Shown here piece after piece: positions 28,450 through 37,875 of a stretch of DNA of 64,000 nt; the first letter of the stretch is position 1, and each line of letters starts with the position of its first letter. The stretch lies in NCBI GenBank assembly GCA_963752755.1, contig CAVVZJ010000001.1, forward strand, positions 62,001 to 126,000, in the 5' to 3' direction. Under the pieces are notes generated by a model. That model saw only the letters and a program-made list of their open reading frames with translations. It ran no database searches and was not told the origin of the DNA. Source of the DNA: CAVVZJ01 sp963752755. Lineage in GTDB: Bacteria > Planctomycetota > Planctomycetia > Isosphaerales > Isosphaeraceae. A program made the translations under genes and the position numbers.

Positions 28450-29170
28450 TTAAGCGGGGTAGAGCCATCGAGATTGACATCACTTATGTATGCAATCTGA
28501 CGTGCCACAACTGCAACCGCTCGATCGGGCAGGCGCCGTCCAAAGAGATGATGACCGTTGAGCAGATCAAGAAGTTCATCAGCGAGACGGTCGCGATGAA
28601 CTACAAATGGGAAAGGATCCGGATCCTCGGAGGCGAGCCGTCGTTGCACCCCGATGTGATGGAGATCATGAGGCTGCTCTGCGAGTATCGAACCCAGCAC
28701 AATCCCGAGTGCACGATCTTGTTTGTCACCAACGGCCACGGCGAGAAGGTCAAGAAGGTGCTCTCGCAGTTGCCCAAGGAAGTGGTCATCGACAACACCG
28801 CCAAGAAGGGCATCGTCCACTGGTTCACCGCGTTCAACTGGGCGCCGATCGACCTCAAGCGGTACTTCCTCGCTGATTACTCCGTGGGTTGCGGCACCCC
28901 TCGCGAAAACGGCATCGGACTGACTCCCTACGGCTACTACTCCTGCGCTCCGGCGGGTGGCATCGACAGGGTCATGGGGTTTGACGTTGGCCGCAAGACG
29001 TTGCCGGCTGCCGATGATCAGATGCTCGAGCTCCGCAACACCTTCTGCCGGTATTGCGGGCATTTCATCGGCGGCTGCACCGCGAGGGAGACGCCGTTGG
29101 TCAGCATCACGTGGAAAAAGGCCTACGACAGATACAAGGAGGAGAAGAAGCAACTCTCCAGGTTCTAATG

Positions 29171-29249
29171 GGTGCATCCGCCAAGTCGATTTCCTCGTAG
29201 GGCGGGCCTCGGCCCGCCATCGATCTACAAAAAACTTGCCGGATGCACC
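29171..29249. repeat. Small MITE-like inverted-repeat element
   Basis: A 79-bp unit begins GGTGCATCCGCCAAGT and ends with the near-exact reverse complement ACTTGCCGGATGCACC (15 of 16 match). Inside is a second hairpin, GGCGGGCCTCGGCCCGCC. It lies exactly between the radical SAM stop and the next ATG and codes for nothing. The design resembles short non-autonomous elements. Confidence 0.6.
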
Positions 29250-29256
29250 AACTAAT

Positions 29257-30599
29257 ATGACTGAACTATGTTCCAGGGCGCCAGGCTCAGTCCCGTTGCC
29301 GCCGTCCGACCGGCCAGCCGAGCAGCTCCGGGTGTTGATCGTCGCCGAGAAGGCCTCGATGTGCGATGGCGGCGAGTCCAGCCTGCCCATACACTGGTTC
29401 CTGGGGTTGCTCAGGGAGGGTGTTGACGTCCGCTTTCTTCTGCACGCCCGCAATCAGCCCGAGATCGATGAGTTGCTCGGTGAGCATGCTTCTCGCATCC
29501 ATTATGTGCCGGACATCCTGCTGCAAAAGATCCTCTGGAAACTGGGCCAGCCCCTACCCAATTACGCCAAGACCTTCACAACCGGCTGGTTCGTGCACCT
29601 GATCACCCAGTTCATGCAGCGCCGCGTGGCGCGGCGCCTGATCGAGCAATACAAGATCCATGTCGTTCACAACCCCATCCCGGTGACGCCGCGTCTGCCG
29701 AGCATGATGTATGGCCTGGGCGTTCCAGTGGTGATCGGACCCATGAACGGCAACATGACCTACCCGCCGGGATGCCGCGGCCCGGTTTTCCGGGAACTGG
29801 TATTCGTGCCGCTGGCCCGTGGTCTCACGAACCTGGCGAACCGGCTCATCCCCGGCAAGCGCCAGGCCGCGCTGCTTCTGGCCGCCAACGAGAGGACCCG
29901 TCAGGCACTGCCCCGCGGCTGCGGCGGCCATGTCGCGATCCTCTGCGAGAACGGCGTGGATCCCGATCTCTGGCGGCGCCCCGACGATCTTCCAGCGCGA
30001 TCGGGCGACGTGCTGCGCCTGGGTTTCTCGGGACGGCTGGTGGACTGGAAGCGGGTGGACCTAGTGCTGGACGTCTTCGCCGAAGTGCGAAAGCTGACGC
30101 CAGCGGCGGAGCTGTGGATCATTGGCGACGGGCCGGAGCGCATGCGGCTGCATCGACAGGTGGAGGCGCTGAGTTTGTCGTGCGCCGTTACGTTCCACGG
30201 CTGGGTTGATCAGAAGGAATGTTCCCGGCTGTTGTCGCAGTGCGATGTGTTCCTGTATCCCAGCATGTTGGACTGCGGCGGCGCGGTCGTGCTGGAGGCG
30301 ATGGCGCTGGGATTGCCGGTCGTGGCCCTGAACTGGGGGGGGCCCGGCGAGTACCTCGCGCCGGGTGTGGGGTAGCAGTTGACCCGGCACCTCGCCGGCA
30401 GTTGATTGCTGAACTAGTGAAGGCGGTCCAAGGTCTGACGCCCGATACGCGGCGCAAAATGGGAGCGGCCGCACGACGGGAGATTGCCGATCACTACACG
30501 TGGCCGGCGAAGGTTCGGGAGGTCCTTGCGATGTATGTGGCGACCTGCGATGCCGGCACGCCTGCCCCCAAGGTCGAAGGGACCGCACAAGGATTATGA
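29257..30599 (+). CDS. GT4-family glycosyltransferase, one frame break
   Basis: A glycosyltransferase of about 447 residues, GT-B fold. The N-domain has LRVLIVAEKASMCDGGESS and PVVIGPMNGNMTYPPG; the donor domain has LGFSGRLVDWKRVDLVLDVF, WIIGDGPERMRL, HGWVDQKE and the E-x7-E-like VVLEAMALGLPVVALNWGGP. Homology passes from one frame to the next at about 30365 (EYLAPGVG then VAVDPAPRRQ) and ends in DHYTWPAKVREVLAMY. The TGA at 30597-30599 overlaps the ATG of the next gene, so the two are coupled. It belongs with the split radical SAM gene and the next gene in a glycan-type operon. Confidence 0.82.
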
Positions 30600-31537
30600 G
30601 TCGAGTGATTGCCATTAGCCTCGGGGCTTCCTGTTTACCGCACGCAGCGCTGTGCATTGGCAGCCTTGCCGAAAACCTCGAGGGAGACGAGGCGATCCAC
30701 CTTCTCACCGACACGCCGCGCGATCAGGAACAACTCTGCCGGGCGTTCGGCGCCCATCGTCGGATCAAGGTTCTGCTCTCCGAGACGCTCTGGGAAGACG
30801 CCGGCAATCCGATGCGTCAGTACGCCGGGCTGGAACGGCTCCGCATGGGTCATCCTTGCTGCGCAAGCTGACGGACCCGATGCTGCTGGCGCGATGGCGA
30901 TGAGGTCGTCATCCTCGATCCGGATGTCTACTTCCCGCGGCGGTTTGACTTCGAGACCGTTGAAGACGGGACGCTCCGGCTGATGTGGCAAAGGCCCAAC
31001 TGCCTCTTGCCGTTCTCGGTGGTGCAGAAGGCATTCGACCATGGCGTCGAGATGGCCGACCATGTGGACATCGGCATCGCACAGTACCGATCGCCGCTTG
31101 ACCTGGACTGGCTGGATTGGCTTGTGAATCTGCTGGGCGACTTGCCGCCGATCATGCACGTGGAGCCGATCTTGTGGGCGTCCCTGGCCATGCGCATGGG
31201 CGGCGGGTACTTGAATCCCCAGCAGTGGTACTGCTGGGCCAACACGCAGTGGAAGCGAGTGCTGAAGAAAGCCGGGACCTCGCCGCTGCGGATGCTCAAG
31301 GCCGAGGACTTTCGCCAATGCCTGGCTTTTCATGCCGGGGGCACTGCCAAGAGATGGCTGGCCGACCCGGGTGCCGGAGCCCTGCTTAAGCAACTGGCTG
31401 GCGCTCCGGGCGGAATACCACCCGGGGATGCGACTGTCCTGCCGTTTGTGTCGTTCACGTTGGGAAAGTTTCGGTGGCTGCGAAAGCGTGCAAAGATCCT
31501 TCGAGCGATGGGATACTACAAAGTAATGGGAGGCTAG
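30596..31537 (+). CDS. Glycosyltransferase-like protein with a D-x-D motif, two frame breaks
   Basis: Begins MSRVIAISLGASCLPHAALC at the ATG overlapping the upstream stop. The sequence shifts frame near 30860 and 30895, then reads GDEVVILDPDVYFPRRFDFE, where DPD could be the metal-binding D-x-D of a GT-A fold, and continues through MHVEPILWASLAMRMGGGYL to RAMGYYKVMGG. Length (~310 codons) fits a small GT-A enzyme. I cannot name a family with certainty. It is the last gene of the cluster begun by the radical SAM gene. Confidence 0.6.
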
Positions 31538-32183
31538 CCGCCGGGAGGTGGAGTCTCTTTGGGGCGGGCTTCTGCGGCCTGAGCCGAGGTCGTCAACCGA
31601 GCCGGTTTGTGCTCCTCCTAGGCCATACGTGAGCCAGACAAGAATATCGAAAAGAAAGTAATCTCGTCCTGGGAAAGCTCGACATGATGATTGCGAGCAT
31701 CCCCGCTGCGTCGACATGGCTCCTCTCGCCTGGGCTATACTGGCTGCACAAGGAGGCCGACGCCCGTCAGGACTATGTGGGCCGGCGGTCGTGGTCGTGT
31801 CCTCTGCGTTTTTCCTCTCCAACTCCGTGCACTTCTGCTACGAGGACGGTCAAGTCGACCTGTGAGTTGCGGCGATTATCCTGGCGGCCTTGCTCGCCCA
31901 TGCGTGGGGATCGCCGATCTGGGCTGGTCTCTGGCTGGCTCCGGAAGCCGGTTCGAAGCCGTAAGTTGTGGGACAGCCGCCGCCCCCGGCTGTCCCACAA
32001 CCACAGTTGGAGTCCCAGGGAATAGGGAACGGCTGGTCCGCTGGTGGACGCTTGCGTTCCAGACGGTTCCATTGCGTAATGAAGAAGTGCGGGCATTGCA
32101 AGAATTGTGGACGTGACCGCGACGCATGGTGTACCGGACGCCCGCGGCGTGCCCGGCAGGGTGGCAGAAAAAGGAGGTCGGCG
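31538..32183. other. Intergenic region with one perfect hairpin
   Basis: About 650 bp. It contains the hairpin at 31965-32001. A 49-codon frame from 31718 (MAPLAWAILAAQGG...) ends at a TGA near 31865 and could be the relic end of a gene, but it has no support. AT-richer sequence near 31640-31690 may be a promoter region. A GGAGG precedes the VWA gene. Confidence 0.5.
31965..32001. terminator. Perfect 14-bp inverted repeat, terminator-like
   Basis: GTTGTGGGACAGCC and GGCTGTCCCACAAC pair perfectly around a 9-base loop. There is no T-run, so it may be a repeat-family hairpin rather than a terminator. Confidence 0.5.
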
Positions 32184-33437
32184 ATGAGCAGCAACCAGGA
32201 ACCGAAGGTGACGTTGATCCCGCGCAAGGCCGCCGTCTGCCAGGAGGAGCCGGTCACGCTCGATGTGCTGGTGAGGATCGACCCGCCCTTGCCGGAGGTC
32301 CACTTTCCCCGGCCACCGGTGAACCTGGCGCTGGTGCTCGACCGCTCCGGGTCGATGGCCGGGGCGAAGAAGATGCCCTATGCGATCGAGGCGGCCCAGT
32401 TCGCCGTGGGGCAGCTCCTGCCGACCGACCGGGTCAGTGTGACGATCTTCGACGACCACGTCGAAACGATCGTGCCGAGCACGTCGGCCGAGGACAAGGT
32501 CGGGATCGTGAACCAGATCGGTGCGGTTCACCCCCGAGGTTCGACAGACCTTCACGGCGGCTGGGCCGAGGGCGGTCGCCAGGCCGAGTCGGGCCGGAAA
32601 CGGGATGGCTTGAACCGTGTGCTCCTCCTGTCCGATGGCCTGGCCAACCAGGGCGTCACCGACCCGAATGCCATCGCCAAGGCGGTCAAGGGCCTCGCCA
32701 CCCGCGGCGTGGGCACGACCACGATGGGCCTCGGCGACGACTACAATGAGGACCTCCTCGAAACGATGGCCCAGGCCGGCGACGGCAACTATTACTATAT
32801 CGAGTCGCCCGTACAGCTCGCCGACCTGTTCACGACCGAGCTGAAGGGTTTGATGGCCACGACCGCCCATAAGGTCAGCCTCGGGATCGAGACGGGCGCG
32901 GGGGTGACGGTCGCCGACGTGCTCAACGACCTCGACCGGCTCCCGACCGGCCGTTACAAATTGCCCAACCTGGTGATTGGCATGCCGGTTCGGGTGCTCG
33001 TCCGCCTGAGCGTGGCGGCCCGGCCGTCAGGGTCGGACCCGCTCGTCGTCTCGTTCCGACTCGCCTGGGACCCCCCGCGCGGTGGGACACGCCGATCGCT
33101 CCATGCCCGGCTCGACCTGCCGACCGTGTCCCTGGCCTCGTGGACCGCCATGGGGGACGAGGCGTCGGTCGTCGAGCAGGAAGGGCTCTTGATGGCCGCC
33201 CGCGCCCAGAAGGAGGCCGCCCGCGCCCTGGAGCGGGGCGACGTCGCCGCCACCCGGGCCGGCATCGCCGCCGCCTACGGCCACCTCGCCCCCTGCCAAC
33301 TGGCCCCCACCGCCGCCAGCGAGATCGCCGCCCTCGACGCGATCCAGGCCAAGCTTGACGCTGGCGACCTCCCCGGCACGATCAAGTCGGCCAAGTACCG
33401 CTCCTACCGCCGTCGCCAGGGCCGGGATGAGGCGTAG
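32184..33437 (+). CDS. VWA-domain protein
   Basis: A 417-residue cytoplasmic protein with an N-terminal beta region and a von Willebrand factor A domain. The metal site (MIDAS) is complete: LVLDRSGSM (D-x-S-x-S, about residues 54-62), a Thr in RGSTDLHGG, and Asp in LLLSDGLANQG. After the VWA domain, beta-rich sequence and a helical tail (AARALERGDVAATRAGIAAAY) follow. VWA proteins are metal-dependent binding modules, in bacteria often working with AAA or GTPase partners. The ATG at 32184 has AAAGGAGG about 8 bases upstream. The frame is intact. The GTPase cassette lies about 1 kb downstream on the same strand. Confidence 0.88.
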   Translation: MSSNQEPKVTLIPRKAAVCQEEPVTLDVLVRIDPPLPEVHFPRPPVNLALVLDRSGSMAGAKKMPYAIEAAQFAVGQLLPTDRVSVTIFDDHVETIVPSTSAEDKVGIVNQIGAVHPRGSTDLHGGWAEGGRQAESGRKRDGLNRVLLLSDGLANQGVTDPNAIAKAVKGLATRGVGTTTMGLGDDYNEDLLETMAQAGDGNYYYIESPVQLADLFTTELKGLMATTAHKVSLGIETGAGVTVADVLNDLDRLPTGRYKLPNLVIGMPVRVLVRLSVAARPSGSDPLVVSFRLAWDPPRGGTRRSLHARLDLPTVSLASWTAMGDEASVVEQEGLLMAARAQKEAARALERGDVAATRAGIAAAYGHLAPCQLAPTAASEIAALDAIQAKLDAGDLPGTIKSAKYRSYRRRQGRDEA

Positions 33438-33551
33438 GGCCGCCCGTGCCCGACAGTCGCTCGGCCCGTCACGTTCCTCGGAAAAGGGTCGATGGTGGGT
33501 GGAAGCTGGTCGGTGCCCGCACGCAACCAGAATTCCTCGGAGCGACCGCCA

Positions 33552-33584
33552 CCCGCCCGGACCTGGACCGGGCGGGTTCGTTTT
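33552..33584 (+). terminator. Candidate intrinsic terminator after the VWA gene
   Basis: CCCGCCCGG, a 7-base loop and CCGGGCGGG are followed at once by TTCGTTTT. This stem plus T-rich tail lies about 115 bases after the VWA stop. Confidence 0.55.
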
Positions 33585-34097
33585 GTCCGATCCGTGCTTC
33601 GCGTCGCCCCGGAATCGCCCAGGACCCGGCGTTGCGAGCCGTCTCCCGGAAGTCTCGGTCGGACGGCGAAGGCTGCTTTTTTTGTCGATTGTAAACTCTC
33701 GCGCCGGTCCGCGAACGGCCCGACGACGCAACTGCGACGCGCCGGGGGCGCCTGCGGGACGGGCTGAGGACGCCGGGGGACGCTTCCAGAGACGCCCAGT
33801 GGAAGGTCGCAACTTCTAAACGATAAAGGATTTAAAAAACGACATTGCCCATTTTGAAGTTCGTTCGGCGCCAGGAACGCACCGGGGCGTCGCGACGCCT
33901 CAACCGGATGCGGGCGATTGGATCACCACCGAATTGCCCATGGGCTAGAGTTAATTATAGCACAAAAAGGGCGCCGGTGCGGAAGGTTTTCGTGGTCAGG
34001 ACGAATCGGGGGTGCCCTGGCAGGGAGGTTGCGGAGGGTGGCATCGGACTCGGGATGATTCCGGATCACATTCCCGCATGCTTCGCCCCCCGCTCCC

Positions 34098-34202
34098 ATG
34101 GTCGTCTTGGTGCTGGCGACGCTGGCCTTCGGCTCCCTGGTGTTGAACCAGCGGCTCTGGATTCGCAGGTTTCAAGGCGAGCTGGACCCCAGGGCTGAGT
34201 GA
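34098..34202 (+). CDS. Possible 34-residue single-TM peptide
   Basis: An ATG at 34098 opens a frame whose product starts MVVLVLATLAFGSLVLN, a clear hydrophobic helix, followed by the charged tail QRLWIRRFQGELDP and a TGA at 34202. The positive-after-helix layout is typical of small membrane peptides. No ribosome site is obvious, so the call is weak. Confidence 0.3.
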   Translation: MVVLVLATLAFGSLVLNQRLWIRRFQGELDPRAE

Positions 34203-34439
34203 CCTGGCCCACGCTGACGGCTCGGGGTCGGTTCGTGCGGGTCGCGCCGTGGGGAACTTCGCGAAGTCCAATGCGGCGGCGGTTGGGCAGGGTGGCGTGG
34301 CGGAATCCGGTCGATGTCCAGTAGTAGCGGGTTCCGGCCGGTTGCCAGCACCGCCCCGAACCATGGGCAGTCGGAAATCGTAGAAATCAGGATGCGAATA
34401 AGACGAAGTACCTGTGGGGCTGGAGTGGAGGCCCGGGGG

Positions 34440-35402
34440 ATGCGTGCCATGCGAGGCGTTGGGAAGAGTCGTTGGATCGCCCTGGGACTGGTGTCTGCCC
34501 TGATCGCGCCGGCTTCGGCGCGGGCGGGGAAGGTTGGCTGGCTCGACGAGGTCGTGCAGGAAGTGGTGCGCGAGGCGGAGGTCGGCGGGCGTGCGGCGAC
34601 TCGGATTGAAGGGCAGGGGGTGCGGACGGCGGGTCGGCTGTTCGCCCGCGAGTCGGAGGAAAGCCTGGAATCGCTCGCCCGGCGCTCTGACGACCTGGCC
34701 CGGGTGGCCCGTCGCGTCGAGGAGCCGGCCGAGGCCGCCCTGGAGATGCGGTTTCAGCGGCTGCTGAGGCCCGACCCCGAGATGACCCGCACGTTTGCCG
34801 CGCTCGCTCCGGCCGAGAAGCGGCTGGTCGTCGAGATGGGTGAGACGGCCCAGAAGCTCGCCCGACGCTACCCCGGTCAGGCCGAGACGATGATCCGCAA
34901 GCTGGGGGTCGAGGGGATGTCGGCCGTTCGGGCTTATGGCGATGACGTGGCCGAGGTGATCGTGAAGGAAGGTCCCGAGACGATCGGCGTGCTCCGCAAG
35001 ACGGGTCGCGGCGGCTGGCGGTTCTTTAACGAGCGGGTCTTGCCTCACAAGAAGAAGCTGATCGCCGCGGGTGTCTTCGGCCTCTTCCTGGCAAATCCCG
35101 AGAAGTTCGTGGATTCGGCAGGTCGGGCGACTCAGTACGCCGTCGATCAGTTCGCGAGGGCGGGCGTGAAACTGGCCGGCGCGGTCGGCGGCGGAGCGAT
35201 CCGAGGACTGGAGTCGGCTGTGGGCAGCCTGCTCGCTCCGATTGGACTCGACGCCGCACCGTTGCGCTGGCTAGTGATGGGCGGGACGGCTTTTGTGGTT
35301 CTGACGGCCCTGCTGGTCGTGCTCGGTCTGCCGGTCCGGTGGATATTGCGGCCAGTCACCGGGCCGCTGAGGTGGATCGCGCGGCGGCCGAAAGCGGCGT
35401 GA
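34440..35402 (+). CDS. Exported helical membrane protein of the GTPase cassette
   Basis: A 320-residue protein. The N-terminal signal peptide WIALGLVSALIAPASARA leads to a mainly helical, charged region (KVGWLDEVVQEVVREAE ... RLVVEMGETAQKLARRYPGQ). Near the C-terminus are two hydrophobic segments (KKLIAAGVFGLFLAN and MGGTAFVVLTALLVVLGLPV). I do not recognise the family. It stands 127 bp before the GTPase gene on the same strand and is probably its partner at the membrane. The ATG at 34440 is chosen because the signal peptide starts right after it; an ATG at 34449 is equally possible. Confidence 0.65.
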   Translation: MRAMRGVGKSRWIALGLVSALIAPASARAGKVGWLDEVVQEVVREAEVGGRAATRIEGQGVRTAGRLFARESEESLESLARRSDDLARVARRVEEPAEAALEMRFQRLLRPDPEMTRTFAALAPAEKRLVVEMGETAQKLARRYPGQAETMIRKLGVEGMSAVRAYGDDVAEVIVKEGPETIGVLRKTGRGGWRFFNERVLPHKKKLIAAGVFGLFLANPEKFVDSAGRATQYAVDQFARAGVKLAGAVGGGAIRGLESAVGSLLAPIGLDAAPLRWLVMGGTAFVVLTALLVVLGLPVRWILRPVTGPLRWIARRPKAA

Positions 35403-35529
35403 TTGTCGTGCGAACCGGTGAACAATCGTCAGTCTCGATCCGAAGTAGATCTGGGATCGCGTTCCATCCGTCGTCGCTCGGGGTTCGACTGGCCCCGGTC
35501 GCGAGGGACCGCAGGCAGGACCACGCCCG

Positions 35530-37855
35530 ATGTCAAACCGTCGCAAGGCCCATCTCGACGCCCTGGAAGCCCGCCTGACCGGCCCGAAGCGGGTGGCGCT
35601 GTTCGGCCATCGGGCGGTGGGCAAGACGACCTTGCTGGCGATGTTCTACCGCGAGGCGTCGAACGGCCGGGTGCCGGGTGTGCGCCTGGCGGCGGGGGAC
35701 CCGGTGACGGCCGAGTACCTGGCCGACAAGATCGCGCAGGTCGAGTCGGGCGAGCCCTTGCCGGGAACGCTGGCCGAAACACCGCTACGATTGCGGCTCT
35801 ATCACGGCCTCTCGCGGCTCGACCTGGTTGTGAAGGATTACCAGGGTGAGCATGTCACGCTAGGCACCGATGCGCCGATCCGCGACTTCTTTGACGACTG
35901 CGACGCGGTCTTGCTCTGTCTGGACCCGGCGGCGTCGGATGATCCCGTGGCGAGGCGGAGGCGGCAGCAGGAGGTGGAAGACCTGCTGGAGCGTTACATC
36001 GAGCAATCGACCGACGGCACCGCCGGTCGGCCGGTGGCCTTGCTCATCACCAAGTATGACTGCGTGATCGAGAACGGCGGGCCGGGGCCGGAGGACGTCG
36101 ATCGGCTGGTCGAGGCGCGTTACGGGATGACCCGGCACGCGCTGGCACGGCACGCACCGCGGAGCGGGATGTTCGCCGTCAGCTCGTATGGTATGGCTGC
36201 GGGTGCCGATGGACGGCCGCCGGTCGAGCTGGAGCCAATGGGGTTGGAAGGTCCTTTGGCGTGGCTGGCCGAGCAACTGGAGGCGATCGACCGCGAGGGG
36301 CTTGAATGGCTCTGGGACCTGGCGCCGGAAGATTTGCCGAGACTGGAGCGATGCGTCAAGGCGTATGAGCGGAAGTATCCGAGGTCGGATCATGCGATCA
36401 CGTTCCGGAGGCGGTTGAACGACCTGCGGCGTCGGCGGACCGTCGGGCGACTGGCGGGTGCGGTGGTCGGATTGGCGTTGTTGACCGGTGCGGTCGCCGG
36501 TTACGACGCCTGGGGCTATCGCGAGGCCTTGGCGTTTGAGCGGGGAGCGCACCCGGCGCCGGCGGTCGAGACGCGTTGGGAGCGGCTTGATCGCGTGGCA
36601 TCCGACCTTGCCGCTGTTCTTCCCGAAGGACGCCCAGCAGGCCAGGCGGAAGCTGACGGAGTGGCAGGTCAAGGCGGCGGAATTGCGTGTGAAGGTCGGC
36701 ACGGCGGGGCCGGGCCTGGCGGCGTCGATGCAGGACTTGAAGGAGCAGGCGCCCGACCTGCTCTTGCAGATCAATCGGGTCGAGCAGGCCGAGGAGCGGG
36801 CGAAGCAAGAGCAGGCGTGGAAGGGGCTGCGGGTGGCGGATCTCGTCGCGGTCGAGGAGCCCGAGGCGCACCTGGCGCGGGTCCGGAAGTTCCTTCGGGA
36901 GTATCCCGATACGGTGCACAAGCCGGAGGCGGTCGCCCTGGCGAAGGGCCTGGAAGAGGTCGTCGCCGAGCGTCGGGGGAAGCAGGAGCGGCAGGCCATC
37001 GACGCGATCGCCCGGGCCGCGGCCTTGCCGGATGCGTCCTTGCGGGACCTGATCGAGCAGGCGCAGCGGTTCCTCGCCGAGAATCCGGAGAGCCGCTACG
37101 GGGCGGAGGTGGAGGCGATGATGGGCGATTTCGTCCGTCGCCTGGACGAGGCTGACATCGCCAAAGCCCGGCAATTCTCGAAGGAGAACCCGGCGAACTT
37201 CGCTGTCCGTCGCGAGAAGTACCTCGATTACCTCAAGGCCCACGCCGAGGGTGGGCGGTTCGTGGCCGAGGCGAACGCGGCCCTGGAGACGATCGAGCAC
37301 GAGCGGGATGTTTACCTGTACCGGCAAGCGTATGACCACTCCGTCTCGCATCCGGACGACGTGCCGACGATCGCCGGCCGGCTGCGGTCGTATCTGGACG
37401 CGAACCCGCAAGGTCGGTTCGCCGAGGCGGCGCGGGCGTACATCCGCTGGTGGGAGAAGATCTCGGTGCCGGGCGAATACCGGGTCGTGCTGCGGCGGGG
37501 TCGGGTCGAGCCGGGTGTCGGCAAGACGTTCTCGGGCGGCGGGCCGGATCTGAGCGTGAAGGTCTGGGTGGCGGGTGTGGAGTACGGCCCCTCGCCGATC
37601 GTGAAGGACACCCGCAGTCCGATTTGGGACTGGTCGTTCCCGGTGCCGGTCCGCTGGAAGTATGGCGACCCGGTGAGCATCCGCATCCTCGACCATGATT
37701 GGTCCACCACGGGCGTCTTCACCTTCACGACCAGCCCCGGCGACAAGCTGGCCATCCGGATGCTCTCCGGCACCGTGCGGCCCTCGAAGGGCGGGCGGAC
37801 GGAGCTGGTCTTCGCGTCCGACTTCCGGAAGCCGAAGCTGCCGAGGCCGGAGTGA
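35530..37855 (+). CDS. Membrane-anchored GTPase with C2-like C-terminal domain, one frame break
   Basis: The protein (~775 codons) starts MSNRRKAHLDALEARL. A P-loop GTPase domain shows G1 GHRAVGKTT (residues 26-34), a G3-like LVVKDYQGEHV, and G4 in LLITKYD. A TM helix (LAGAVVGLALLTGAVAGYDAW) follows at about residue 315. After a frame change near 36595 comes a long helical region with repeated short helices (RKFLREYPDTVHKPEAVALAK and relatives), then a C2-like beta domain (DLSVKVWVAGVEYGP, then TRSPIWDWSFPVPV). C2 domains bind membranes or calcium. It is most like the GTPases of GTPase-associated (GAP1) conflict systems. The next gene is 21 bp downstream. Confidence 0.75.
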
Positions 37856-37875
37856 GAGACTTCCTCGCCTTTGCC

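Larger units (their letters stand above)
26926..29168 (+). pseudogene. Radical SAM protein gene split by an IS701-family element
   Basis: The first 74 bases (ATG at 26926, MFAKDLVRFILVQKPVAGLF) and the part after 28453 join in frame once the IS and one TTAA copy are removed: ...RTHFKRGRAIEIDITYVC. The joined protein, about 263 residues, has the radical SAM cluster motif C-x3-C-x2-C in CNLTCHNC, the GGEP motif in LGGEPSLHPD, and a late Cys group (CRYCGHFIGGC) that could hold an extra cluster. Such enzymes cleave S-adenosylmethionine to start radical chemistry. In this setting, next to glycosyltransferases, it may modify a sugar or peptide. As sequenced it cannot be made in full. Confidence 0.85.
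33438..34439. other. Gene-poor 1-kb region upstream of the GTPase cassette
   Basis: Apart from the terminator candidate and one possible 34-codon gene, nothing coding is supported. AT-rich patches occur at about 33815-33845 and 33950-33965 (GTTAATTATAGCAC), unusual in this GC-rich window, and could hold promoters for the following genes. Confidence 0.5.

Noticed and set aside
31718..31867. Possible 49-codon gene MAPLAWAILAAQGG...
   Set aside because: No ribosome site and no family resemblance; it ends in a plausible but isolated hydrophobic run. It could be a relic but cannot be supported.
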